Below, piece after piece: positions 42,238-53,505 of a DNA stretch of 64,000 nucleotides (position 1 is the stretch's first letter; each line of letters starts with the position of its first letter). The stretch covers positions 15,198,501 to 15,262,500 of the forward strand of contig CM074865.1 in NCBI GenBank assembly GCA_037501455.1. Reading direction: 5' to 3'. The position numbers were made by a program, and so were the translations under genes. The notes below the pieces were generated by a model. The model had not been told where the DNA came from. It worked only from the letters and a program-made list of their open reading frames with translations, and ran no database searches. The DNA comes from Lantana camara (Eukaryota > Streptophyta > Magnoliopsida > Lamiales > Verbenaceae).

Positions 42238-44020
42238 TAGGGATGTAAACGAGATGAGCCCGTTCGCGAGCCTAACGAACAGAATCAACAAAAGTTCGGG
42301 CTCGAGTTCGAGGTTGTCGAACCCGAACCGAACTATGGCTCGACTCGTGTCCTTTACCAACCGAACTCGAACCCTTTCTTTTTTAAATTTAGGTTCGCGA
42401 ACAGGCTCGGGACCCTTACATTTTAATAAAAAATAAATCAAAATTTTATTATATATTACATATTATATATATATATTAATTAAAAATTTTAAAGATTACT
42501 TAAATAATGTTAGGTTTAACATATATAACGTATGCAAATCCCAAATCTTATTTAGCCCGCCCCCTCTTAAACTCAAACCCTAGATCTCATTTCTCTCAAA
42601 TCACAGACCACCACCATCTCCACCGCCCATTGTCACGCCTCCAACGCTCAGCCACCCATCATTGCACCATCCACCGTCTAACTCTAAGTTGTTATCGCGC
42701 CTTCACCAAGACAGCACCTCCGCCTCTCTTTTTCTCCTCCAACACAACAGCTCCATCACCACCGCGACGATGCCTGCGTCTTCTTTTCTGGTCTAGAGTC
42801 TGGACGATGCTGCTGTCTCTTCCATTGCTAACTTGTGTTCGTTTTTTTATTGCATTCTTGTTGTTCCAAGAGATCTAAATTGTAGATCTTAGATTTGGCT
42901 TCTCGATTTGATGAACAAAGTTTCCCAGATCTGGATTTTGATTTGGGATAATTACGAACGACCCCCTGAGGTATGATGAAATTACAGATTACCCCCTGAG
43001 GTTTGAGAAATTAGGAACACCCCCCTGAGGTTTACATTCTCTCTCACAAATTCCCCCAACCGTTATTAACGGGGTTAAGTTTTGATGACGTCAGCAACAT
43101 TATTTTTAAAAATTCCAATCCTATCCTTGGGGGTATATTGTAATAATATTGAAACTTTGGGGGGTATTTTGTAATACTATTGAAACTTAGGGGGTATTTC
43201 GTAATGCTATAGAAATTATAAGGATATATTTGTAATGTTGGTTAAATTTGTATTTTTTAATTTGAAAATTTGTAAGTTCATTTAAACTTTGTTTGTTTTT
43301 CAATGAAAAAAATATTTCAAACATTGGTGATTTCTAATACATGTACTTTAAATACGAATAAACATTCCAATATAAATATATGCATGCCTAATTTTTTTTT
43401 CAAAAAAATATTTGGTATCCATAAACTTTAGGAATGAAATTAGTGCATTATTAAAACGTCAAAATATCATTAAATAGCATTTTTTGCTAAATCAAAAAAG
43501 AATAAAAAAGAAAGAAAAGATGCTAGATAAACACAAAATTCAAGTACTTACATCAAAACCCCCAAGAATTTTCAATACATACATTAACCTCCTTAGTTTT
43601 GGACTTTTATTACATTTATCCCCCTGAGTTTTAGAATATGAAGGGTAAAATAGTAAAATCACATATTCTGTTAAGTTTAACAGATGAGATAACGTGTCAG
43701 GGGGGTGTTCGTAATTTCTCAAACCTCAGGGGGTAACCTGTAATTTCGCCATACCTCAGGGGGGCGTTCGTAATTATCCCTTTTGATTTTGATTTTTCTC
43801 TCTCTTTTTTTTCTTTTTTTTTCCCCTCAGATTTGGCTCTCGAACCGACGAACTGAACGCGAACCGAACCGAACTCGAATCCATATTCGAACCGAACTCG
43901 AACCATAATTTTTGCAGTTCTTTAGGCTCGAGTTTGAGTTCGGGTTCGTATAAATTATCTCGAACTCGAACCTTAAAAAATGACTAGGGTTCGGCTCGGC
44001 TCAGTTCGTTTACATCCCTA
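42238..44020. mobile_element. hAT-type non-autonomous element (hAT-2) in the large solo LTR
   Basis: The termini are TAGGGATGTAAACGA and GTTCGTTTACATCCCTA, with a perfect 8-bp target duplication TCTTATAC (42230-42237 and 44021-44028). Subterminal regions are rich in CGAACCCGAAC in both orientations. Without the nested MITE (42945-43780) it is about 940 bp. The inner part (42540-42880) is a C-rich, ORF-like sequence with no recognisable domain. No transposase. Confidence 0.85.
42945..43780. mobile_element. Mutator-like MITE nested in hAT-2
   Basis: Near-identical terminal inverted repeats of about 85 bp starting GGGATAATTACGAACG, with CCCCCTGAGGT occurring three times in each arm. A perfect 9-bp target duplication TTTTGATTT (42936-42944 and 43781-43789) indicates the Mutator superfamily. 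The inside is AT-rich with no transposase. A related single end is at 22491. Confidence 0.85.
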
Positions 44021-44868
44021 TCTTATACTCATTAATAATTTTCAATCAATTTTCTTAGATTATTACAGATTCAAGTTCAATTTAAGAAACCCCTTTCAAA
44101 TCGTAACCCTAAACCCTAGAAATTTAGATCCCAAATTAAATCCAAGTCAGCTGAAATTAATCAAAACTGATTTCATAGATAGATTACCCATATTTAACCT
44201 GTGAAAACCCATCTTTTGTTTGCCGAAAAAGTCGTCGAAAAAGCTACTCGCCATTGCCGTCGTTCGTTTATGGCTCCGACACCCCCGCGCCTCCGTCGCT
44301 TCGAATTTCAACAGTCCGCCACCAGTGATACCGATAGGCTTGTCTTATTGAGCACTTTAAAAGGCCTAAGGTGTCTAGCCAAAACTCCTGCCCAATCGTC
44401 CCCGCCGACAAAGTTGTCGATCAGTCTTTCGTCTCGATTTTCATCTTCATCTCTCGACGAAATTTGAATTCGACTTCACAGATGTGTTATGTTCGTCTAG
44501 ACAATTGAAGAACACTATAAATTGTTGAGATTTGGTTGCGAATCGTCGGAGCTGTAAACCGAAGTTGGCTGCCTTTCTCGTGGGGTTTTCTGTGTGTGTA
44601 TGAAGGTGTTGAGTGCATGAGGTTATGTTTTATGTTTAAAGTGGATAGGGTTGTGGGGTGTGTGGGGTTACATCAGACGCATTACACGTCTGATTTTCCT
44701 CTTCCTTTTTTTTTTCCCTCAAACTTTAACAAACCTCATTTTCACCCCCCAAACTTTATGTTTTATTTATTTAGGTCCAAATAAATATAATTAATGACAT
44801 ATTAATATTTAACAAACACAATTATATATAATATTCGACTATGGTAATTTATGGGGTGTTACAAAAAA

Positions 44869-45324
44869 TATACGCTTCTTTGAAGTTAGCACAAGCTGAG
44901 CATCATCAGGGCTACTTATCTCTATAACTTTTCTCTTTTCCATGCTTGTTTGAGTAGGGGAAGAAATAATTTTCGAATGAACAGTCAACATTGAACGAAC
45001 CATCTCTCGACAAATATCAATCTAATATTCAAATAAATCACTATAACTTTGGATAAATGCGTCAAATGAAAGGGGAAAAGGAAAATTTTAAAGAAGAGAC
45101 TGAAACCCTAGTTTGCAAAATTAATTAAAACACTCGATTACCGAATAGATTTTATAGTTGAGTGAAAATGACGGAAATTTGAGATGATTTATTGAAGAAA
45201 AATAATATACCTTCATATTAGAAGGTGCCATGGAAACTAACGAAGCGGGGAAGTTGGGTGAGACATGGGGCAGTTGGAGGTAATTGGTGGAAGCCGCTCG
45301 TCGGATATATGGATTCGAGGACAC
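44869..45324 (-). pseudogene. coding-like remnant interrupted by the large solo LTR
   Basis: The minus strand has an open stretch from ATG near 44992, MVRSMLTVHSKIISSPTQTS then MEKRKVIEISSPDDAQLVLT, ending at the LTR insertion. Upstream, 45211-45324 reads MSSNPYIRRAASTNYLQLPH and ends MAPSNMK before GTATAT. On the other side of the LTR the sequence (38272 leftwards) stays open about 20 codons and then stops. No family was recognised. It may be a broken host gene or an older transposon. Confidence 0.25.
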
Positions 45325-46006
45325 AATGTCTTCAACTTCTTCTTTTACAGTGATGATAATTTATTTTTTTTGTGGTAATCGGCGATTGTTCGAGATTTCA
45401 AAAACAAACTGGAGAAGGGTGAGAGATTTGATTGAAAGTATATGGGGTGACATTTTCAATTCATTAAAGACATTATGATATTTTTATGCATTTAGAAGGG
45501 TTTACAAAAAATAAAATGTATACTAGAATGTTGCAAATTTGGGGTTTAGAAAAAACAATTTCAAGAAGCAATTATTAATTCACGAAAATTATATATCATT
45601 TGATTATTAAGGATTTGACTTCACTAACCAAAAATAATTAATGTTATGGTTCAAATAAACTCAATAGAATAATATGGAAGTTTTTATACGCCGTTTTGGT
45701 GGTCTAATCTTTAAACAAATTAAAGTGATTTATACATACATAAGATGATATATTTTATCACTTGAGGACTTTGAATAAATTTATTTGTGCTTACCTTTCT
45801 TCTTCCTCGTATTTGGGTGCTGTACAGACCAAGTCACTTCTTTAAAGTGGAGTTTACTTCGATAAAAAAGTGGAGATATACAAACTTCCATTTCCTACTA
45901 TTTATTTCATTAGTTTCACGTTCCACTCATTTTTCGAAATTCCATGAAAAAGGTAGAATGAACCTACTAATAATTTCTTACATAAATTGTTGGTATTTAA
46001 CCTTTG

Positions 46007-46733
46007 TGATAGTGCCCAAATCTGGCTATGTACGGAACGGAAAACGTGGACTCCCAATCACCCAAGAAATTTATAATGTGGAAGGAACTCTGATCTGTCT
46101 AAGCTGAAAGGAAGAGCAAACATAAGCTCAAAGGCCAAAATGGGGAAATATGGGGGGTTGGACCCGTTTTGGCACTCCGACGCTCAAGTCAGATGAATGG
46201 GTCAAGAATGCAAAGAGAGTATTTAATGCATAAATAATAGCTTACTTGAGTAATAAATGAGGGTGTATATATAGCTAGAGAGTCATGTGCATGCGAGTAC
46301 ACACTGAGGAAAGTGTGGATCTTGCCTCCATGCGAGTGGGTTTGGTGCGGCGAAGGTATAGTACCTTTCCGGTAAAATGCACCATGCCTGCCCTGCTAAA
46401 GCTGTAGCAGAGTAGGTACAAGAAACGAACCGTATTAAATGTACCCTGTAAGGAGGGGTGGTCGCATTAAATGCGCTTGTACTTGCACAGCTTGGGTCAG
46501 TATTGCACCTGACTCGGGGAGAAGCCTCTGGGTCGAGGGCCTTCCCGGGTCGAAGTGAATAGTACATAACAGGGGGTCGAAGCTAGACTTTCCAAACTAT
46601 GGCATGGCTCGAGGCAAGGAGCAAGCTGGGTCGGGATGTTGATGTGGTTAAGGCACGCCACTTGGACACCATGGGCCTCGCTAGTGTGGGGACACTTGGC
46701 TCCACATCAGCAATTCCAATTTCACCCCTATCA
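46007..46733. mobile_element. solo LTR related to the Tat-like LTR of Y
   Basis: The ends are TGATAGTGCCC and CACCCCTATCA; flanks are CTTTG (46002-46006) and CGTTG (46734-46738), one mismatch. It shares CTCCGACGCTCAAGTCAGATGA-type sequence with LTR-Y (46173-46193 versus 16403-16424) and has a TATATATAG at 46266-46274. It is probably an older relative of Y. 45325-46006 has no recognised gene. Confidence 0.55.
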
Positions 46734-47359
46734 CGTTGACTTGAAATAAAGTGCCCTTGCATATTTGTCATTCCCCTTTTCATCTAATTACATACATAAA
46801 AATAAAAAGACGCAAATACCGATGAACTCATGATATTTGATGCGAATATAATGAAAAAACATAAAGTAATTTTTCATTTGAAATAATAGACTAAAACCAA
46901 TTCAAGTAAAAGTCACTTGATAATTGATAGGAAATGGATAAACCAAAATTGAATGCACACAGCGAAAATCAAAACCCCTCTCCAAATACCCAATAAACAA
47001 TCAATCAAGTATGCTCACGAATAGGGGTGTCAATTCGGGTGGGTCGGGTTGAGGTAGGGGTATTACATGAAAATTCTCAACCCGAACCCGACCCGACCCG
47101 AATTTGAACCCGAAAATCCCAACCCGAACCCGACCCGATCGGGTTCGGGTTGACCCGAACACTGTTTGGGTCACCCGATAACCCGGCCAACCCGAAATAA
47201 CCCGACCCGACCCGACCTGAAACGATTTTTTTTTTTTTTAATTCTAATTTATGTTTAAAGTATTTTAAAACTTGATAACAATATATAAAAATATATAGTT
47301 TGTAAGGTTTGACATAATTGTAATTAATATATGATAAAAAAAATTAATACATAAATATT

Positions 47360-50300
47360 ATTAAGTTCTAATTCTAAGTTTAATTATAACTAAGTTCTAT
47401 ATCAACTCTATTTAAATTCCTATTTTTCTAAATTCAATCAATAAGGTAATTATGTAAAATAAAAATTAGATACATAAATATTATTTAGATCGAATAATAT
47501 ATTTTCTACTAAACTAATCATAATGCAATTCAAATTCTTTAAGTCCAAATAAATACATCTCTTTTTGTCTATAAACTCCGTTTAATTCTAATCATATTAT
47601 AGTCATATATGTCTTTCTAATGAACAAAACTATACAATTTAGACAAATTATATAATATTGACATTATAAATCACATTTTTCTCAAATAATAATCACATGT
47701 TTATAGAAAAAAATATTTTACTAGCACTTTTTTAATAGTCTATTATATTCTATTATAAAAATACGAGTTAATTTTTGGATTTTTTTTGAAATTTATTGGT
47801 CGCCAAAATATTCTTACAAATGGGTAAAATGGAGCCTGCGTTACTTTGATTGTCCCTTTGTGGGTAAAATGGATCAAAATGTGTAAAATAGATCCAAAAT
47901 AGGTAAAATATGAATAAAATTGATTAAAATGGATCCAAGTAGGTAAATTGGATTCAAAATGGGTAAAATGGATTCAATGGGTAAAATGGATCCAAAATGG
48001 GTAAAATGAATCCAAATGGGTAAAATGGATCCAAACTGGGTAAAATGGATCCAAACTGGGTAAAATGGATCCAAATGGGTAAAATAGATTCAAAATGGGT
48101 AAAATATGGGTAAAATGAATCCCAAATGGGTAAAATGAGTCCAAGTAGGTAAAATGGGTCCAAAATGGGTAAATTGGATCCAAATGGGTAAAATGAATCC
48201 AAGTGGTTTAAATACATCCAAGTGGTAAAATCGATACAAATGGGTAAAATATGGATAAAATTGATTAAAATGGATCCAACTTGGTTAAATAGATCCAAGT
48301 AGGTAAAATAGATCCAAAATTGGTAAAATATGGGTAAAATGGATCCAAGTGGGTAAAATGAACCAAAATGGACAAAATAGATCCAAAATGGATAAAATGG
48401 ATCCAAAATGGGTAAAACAAATCCGAATTGGTAAAATGGATCCAAATGGGTAAATGGATCCAAAATGGGTAAATTGGATCCAAATGGGTAAAATGGATTC
48501 AAAATGGGTAAATGTGGGTAAAATGGATCCAAGTGGGTAAAATGAATCTAAATGGATAAAATGAATTCAAAATGGGTAAAATGATTTCAAGTGGGTAAAA
48601 TAGATCCAAAATGGATAAATTTGATCCAAATGGGTAAAATGGATCCAAGTGGGTAAAATGAACATAAATGCACAAAATAGATCCAAAATGGGTAAAATGG
48701 ATCCAAATGGATAAAATGAATCCAAAATGGGTAAAACAGATTCAAATGGATAAATTGGATCCAAATGGATAAATATGGGTAAAATGGATCCAAGTGGGTA
48801 AAATGGATCTAAAAGGATAAAATGAATCCAAAATGGATTTAAATGGATAAAATGGATCCAAAATGAGTAAAATAGATCCAAATGGGTAAGATGGATTCGA
48901 ATGGGTAAATTGGATCCAAATGGGTAAAATGAATTCAAAATGGGTAAATATGGATAAAATGGATCCAAGTGGGTAAAATGGATCTAAATGGATAAAATGA
49001 ATCCAAAATGGGTGAAATGGATCTCAATGGATCCAAAATGGGTAAAATAGATCCAAAATAGGTAAGATTGATCCGAATAGGTAAAATGGATCCAAGTGAG
49101 TAAAATGAATCTAAATGGATAAAATGATTCCAAAATGGGTAAAATGGATCCAAAATGGGTAAATTGGATCCAAATGGGTAAAATGGATTCAAAATGGGTA
49201 AATATAGGTAAAATGGATCCCAATGGGTAAAATGAATCCAAAATGGGTAAAATTGATCTAAATGGATCCAAAATGGGTAAGATGGATCCGAATGGGTAAA
49301 ATGGATCCAAAATGGGTAAATTGGATCCAAATGGGTAAAATAGATTCAATATGGGTAAAATGGATTTAAGTGGGTAAAGAGGTAAAAAACGAACCTAAAA
49401 CAAGTAGAATGAGTCCAAAATAGGTCGAACAGGTTGAAAAACGGGTGAAATGAGGTGAGATGAATAGGAATTTGGTTACAAGTCTAATCTTAATCAAATT
49501 CTGAATCTAACTCGAATAAATTGTATCCACATTAAAAACTTGTTTATAATCTTAATTAAGATCTAATTCTAAGTGTAATTATAATTAAGTTTTATATCAA
49601 CTCTATTTAAATTCTTATTTATATAAAGTTAATAAAATTCAATCAATATGGCAATTATGTAAAATGTAAATTAGATACATAAAATTATTTTGATCGAATA
49701 ATATATTTTCTACTAAACTAATCATAATGAAATTCTAATTGTTTAACTTTAAATAAACGCATCTCTTTTTGTCCGTAAACTTTTGGTAAATTCTAATCAT
49801 ATTACAATCATGTATGTCTTTCTAATTAACAAAATTGTATAATTTAGACAAATTTATATAATATTAATATTATAAATCACGTTATTCTCAAATGATAATC
49901 ACATGTTTATAGAAAAAAATTATTTTACTAACCATTATTTTAATATTCTATTATATTATATTATAAAAATACGAGTTAATTTTTGATTTTTTTTTGAAAT
50001 TTTTTTGTCGCCAAAATATCCTTACAATAATGATTTCACTAATGTCTAATTAAGTTAATTATGTAAACCAATATGTATTATAAATTATTATTGAAATTTT
50101 ATAAGTACTTAATTATAGATAGAAATTTGGTTACAAGTCCAATCTTAATCAAATTCTAAATCTAACTCTAATAAATTATACCCACATTAAAAACTTGTTT
50201 ATAATCTTAATTAAGATCTAATTCTAAGTGTAATTATATTTAATTGTTATATCAACTCTATTTAAGTTCTTATTTATATAAATTTAATGAAATTCAATCA

Positions 50301-50570
50301 ATAGGGCAATTATTAAATTAGATACATAATAATTATTTAAATCGAATAATATATTTTTTACTAAACTAATCATAATGCAATTCTAATTATTTAAGTTTAA
50401 ATAAATACATCTTTTTTTTTTCCCGTGAACTCCGTTTAATTCTAATATATTACAAATCATGTATGTCTTTTTAATTAACAAAATTATATAATTTAGACAA
50501 ATTATATAATATTAACATTATAAATCACGTTATTCTCAAATAATAAATTAATTATTATTTTTTAAGTATA
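47360..50570 (+). repeat. threefold AT-rich internal repeat of hAT-3
   Basis: About 480-560-bp units at 47360-47835, 49480-50040 and 50110-50570 share TATATCAACTCTATTTAA, CGAATAATATATTTTCTACT, ACTAATCATAATG and TATAATTTAGACAAAT. The minisatellite separates units 1 and 2. Unit 1 ends GTCGCCAAAATATTCTTACA just before the first minisatellite repeat. Confidence 0.75.
47860..49385. repeat. minisatellite, 19-20-bp unit GGGTAAAATGGATCCAAAAT
   Basis: Roughly 75-80 imperfect units with many BamHI-type GGATCC cores. Variants include AAGT for AAAT, GAATCC for GGATCC and AAATT for AAAAT. A longer pattern (AAATATGGGTAAAATGGATC then CAAGTGGG) recurs every about 150-260 bp, suggesting higher-order duplication. 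Because unit length varies between 19 and 20 bp and the minus strand has almost no stops, ORFs up to 192 codons of (F/Y)PFWIHFTH-type repeats arise in all three minus frames; they are not genes. Confidence 0.9.
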
Positions 50571-51489
50571 TCTAATCCTAAACCAATTATCATTTCATAA
50601 ATTTTTATCTAATTATAATACACCATATAATTTAAATATATATTAAATAAATTTTTTTTTTAATTTTTCGGGTCGGGTCGGTTCGGGTTGTTGGGTCACC
50701 CGCATAGTTTTTCGGGTTGAATCGGGTCAACCCGAAACCCACCCGAACCCGGCCTCTCATTTTCGGGTCCATGTCGGGTCCGACCCGATTCCAACCCGAC
50801 CCGAAAACCCCCAACCCGAACCTGATATTTTTCGGGTTGGGTCGGGTCGGGTTGGCAGGTCGGGTCACATTTTGACACCCCTACTCACGAATCGAAAAAT
50901 AATCAACCAAACAAGATAATAGAGACACGAGATTAACGTGGAAAATTCCTTCAAATGGAAGAATAAAAACCACGAGGCCTACGAGACCCAAAAACAAATT
51001 CACTGTAATACGAGGTAAAATTACAGCAATTCCAAACCAATAAAGCCAACACTAAACTCGAACCAAACACCAATTCGACCCAAACGAACTAGAACCACAA
51101 AAGAAGAAACGAACACAAAAATAAGTCAAAAAATGCGCTAATATTCACGCCCCCCCCCCCCAAAACCCGACTTACAGTGCTCCAAATCCGATATCCACCG
51201 TTCAAATTCAAATTCAACGTGTTAGAAATATGCTTGTCCAAAAATCAGCTCAATTGAACCACAAATGACCTCTCGATTGTCGGCTTGATGAACTGTCCCT
51301 GCCCAAAATCAACACAAAAATTATGCAGAAAAATTCATCCATTTCACGTTAAAGGCTGCTGCTATATATAGTGATGTATTGAATTTCCCCAAAGGAAAAG
51401 GAATCCTATTCAATTAAGATATAAGTTTTATGGGAATTTAAATTATTTGAGCCGACAAATATGAATATGTGGACTGAACCAAACAAATC

Positions 51490-51654
51490 TTCACCTCCAG
51501 CCCATTTGAGAAAGGAGACAAATCACCATTTAATCATTCAAATTTGAGACTGGTCATCTCGGCACACAAACCTCAAGTTTCTCATGGCTCACCCCCTTTG
51601 TCAATATATTAGCACCATTGTCATCAGTGTGAATCTTTTCAAACTCAATTAACT
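51490..51654 (-). pseudogene. Copia RNase H C-terminal fragment
   Basis: The minus strand reads KLIEFEKIHTDDNGANILTK followed by a short tail. HTxDNxADxxTK closes the Copia RNase H domain. It is cut at 51654 by the solo LTR and followed on its 3' side by the purine tract and LTR of the Copia element. Confidence 0.75.
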
Positions 51655-53505
51655 TGGAATTTAAAACATCTAGAATACTTAGAGAAAATAAACTTTAAAC
51701 TAGAAAACCCTTTTCAGGGTTTATTCTCCAGAAATTAGGCGTTTTATACAAACACCTAATTAAAAATTAATTCCAAAATAAATCGGAATTAACAAGGAGA
51801 AAAGGGATATGGTTTCAAAGCTAAGAACTAGCCAAAACCTCTCCCAAAATGTTATGAGAAATGAGGGAGGGGATCAGCCTATTTATAGGCAAAAACCAAA
51901 CGCCGTTTTGGTCATTTTGGATACAAAAGCAAGGGCAAAATCATCATTTCACAACCCACTTGCGTAGCCAACTTGGACACGAAAATCGAGATGACCACGT
52001 TCAAGCTCTCGTCGCCACGAATCCAGCGCCACCAGCCACGCGCCGATCGGACGTCTCACGCACCCTCACGCGCCGCCTATAGGCGGTGCGTGTCAAACAC
52101 TCGCGGCTAGGGCTTGAGGGGCTTGAACCGGTCCGGTTCGACACGTGGCGGAGCCTGAGTCTGCCACGTGGCCGGTCTACCCGACCCGACCCGACCCTTT
52201 GTCCTGACCCGTATTTCGTTTGACCGACCCGGTCCAGATCCAATCTGGACCGTTGCTTTACGCCGGCGTGGCGCGATCACAGCCGTCCACGTGTCGCGCC
52301 ACCTGGCACCCAATCAGTCCCACCTAGGACCCGTCTGCTGACGTGGCATGCCACGTGGACTGCCACGTCAGCCAATTTTTTTTTTTTAATTTTTTTTTTA
52401 AAAAAAAATTTAACATTTTATTTTCTCCAAAATAAAATTCTGGGCATTTCCAACTCTTTGGAAATTGATTTATTTTCTTAAAATAAATCCCTTGGCTATT
52501 TTCAAACACTTTGAAAATTTCATTTCTCTTTCTCATTTTAATATTTTCTCTTTGGGTTTTCAATTTGGGGCTTGCAGGGGGACCTGTAGGACTAATTTAA
52601 TTTTAGCTCCAAACGGATTAATATATTATCATCTCATGACAATAATTAATTACCGTTTAACAATATTTAATTCCACTAAATAAATATTATTGCACTCTAA
52701 AATTAATTAAACTATTTACGAATTTCTCGATCTAGAATAATTTTGCATTTTACTCCTCCGTGTTGATATCCATGAAAAATAAATTACAACTACTATCATT
52801 TATTTTTCATCTCTAATTTGAAATTTATTGATTCGCCTCAAGTTCAAATTCTCTGTATGTGAAACACATTCAACATACAACTTCAGTGACGTATCACGCG
52901 AAGTGCTTTGGCCAAAGTCTTAATTCGAACTTTTGCAAATCTATTTCAAGGATATCTTTTACCTTCCAGCAAGGCCACAAATTCCTCGATCAATATAACT
53001 CTTTAGCACATTTCATGTTGTCACCGAATCATACAAAGTATTTTGGCCACCCGTTACCGAGACCTCACTTCAAGTATGTTACAGTGACTAACACTACATG
53101 CCTAAAGCCGAAATATTATCAGGATTAAGAGTACAATGCTTCCTGAGATTTTATTCATTTTTAGATAGCAGTATAAAATGAACAATCTCAGTGGTCCAGT
53201 TCGATGTTTCCAATCCTATTGAAAATCATCAACGTGTTATAATTGAATCACCATTCCCTATGACGAAAGACTAGTCATCATATATAACCACGTTATAGTC
53301 TTGATCAGAACATATTCTTATCTTACCGACTAGAACTTTAATGACATGTGATTTCGGTATTCAAAGTCTTTTCCTATGAAACACATTTCATATAAGAATA
53401 CCACCACACGTCATTAATTATTAATATGTGAAATACTCACAACTCGCTGTAAATTCAGTTTAATTAATTCAATCAAATTGAATTTTTAGGGCACTATTCC
53501 CAACA
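51655..53505 (-). mobile_element. second solo LTR ending 'GGGCACTATTCCCAACA', in Copia RNase H
   Basis: On the minus strand it starts TGTTGGGAATAGTGCCC, as in the solo LTR at 38584-40542, and ends at TGG (51655, plus). Flanks are TAACT (51650-51654) and TAACC (53506-53510), one mismatch. It has a TATA-like palindrome GCCTATTTATAGGC (51877-51890) and a GC-rich U3 with CACGTG motifs. Only the first bases resemble the other solo LTR closely. The left boundary rests on reading frame and the near-match target duplication. Confidence 0.5.
52142..52367. promoter_or_regulatory. cluster of CACGTG motifs in second solo LTR
   Basis: CACGTG at 52142, 52165, 52288 and 52352, plus ACGTGG at 52341 and CCACGT at 52363, mostly in GCCACGTGGC-like contexts. 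It lies upstream (on the minus strand) of the TATA-like site at 51877-51890, in the same relative place as the cluster at 39326-39393. Confidence 0.6.

Larger units (their letters stand above)
38273..44863. mobile_element. large solo LTR (Gypsy Tekay/Del-like), carrying nested insertions
   Basis: It starts TGTGGCGCCCCGACC and ends GGGGTGTTACA. The reverse complement TGTAACACCCC is typical for LTRs of the Tekay/Del group. AAAAA lies directly outside both ends (38268-38272 and 44864-44868). Without the insertions at 38584-40542 and 42238-44020 it is about 2.84 kb. No internal retrotransposon region is present. The target duplication is low-complexity, so the call depends also on the paired termini. 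Confidence 0.5.
47022..50883. mobile_element. hAT-type element (hAT-3) with internal minisatellite
   Basis: The termini are TAGGGGTGTCAATTCG and TTTTGACACCCCTA, with a perfect 8-bp target duplication CTCACGAA (47014-47021 and 50884-50891). Both subterminal regions (47030-47220 and 50665-50870) are dense in CCCGACCCGA/TCGGGTCGGG in both orientations. The 3.86-kb interior holds three AT-rich repeat copies and a minisatellite, and no transposase. It is large for a non-autonomous element because of internal amplification. Confidence 0.9.

Noticed and set aside
44115..44130. CCCTAAACCCTAG, telomere-like repeat
   Set aside because: Only two imperfect units; common by chance near AT-rich DNA and not an interstitial telomere array.
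47874..49349. Several long minus-strand ORFs (up to 192 codons) encoding FYPFWIHFTH-type peptide repeats
   Set aside because: They are translations of the GGGTAAAATGGATCCAAAAT minisatellite; all three frames are open because the unit lacks stops and its length shifts frame. No start context, splice sites or homology.
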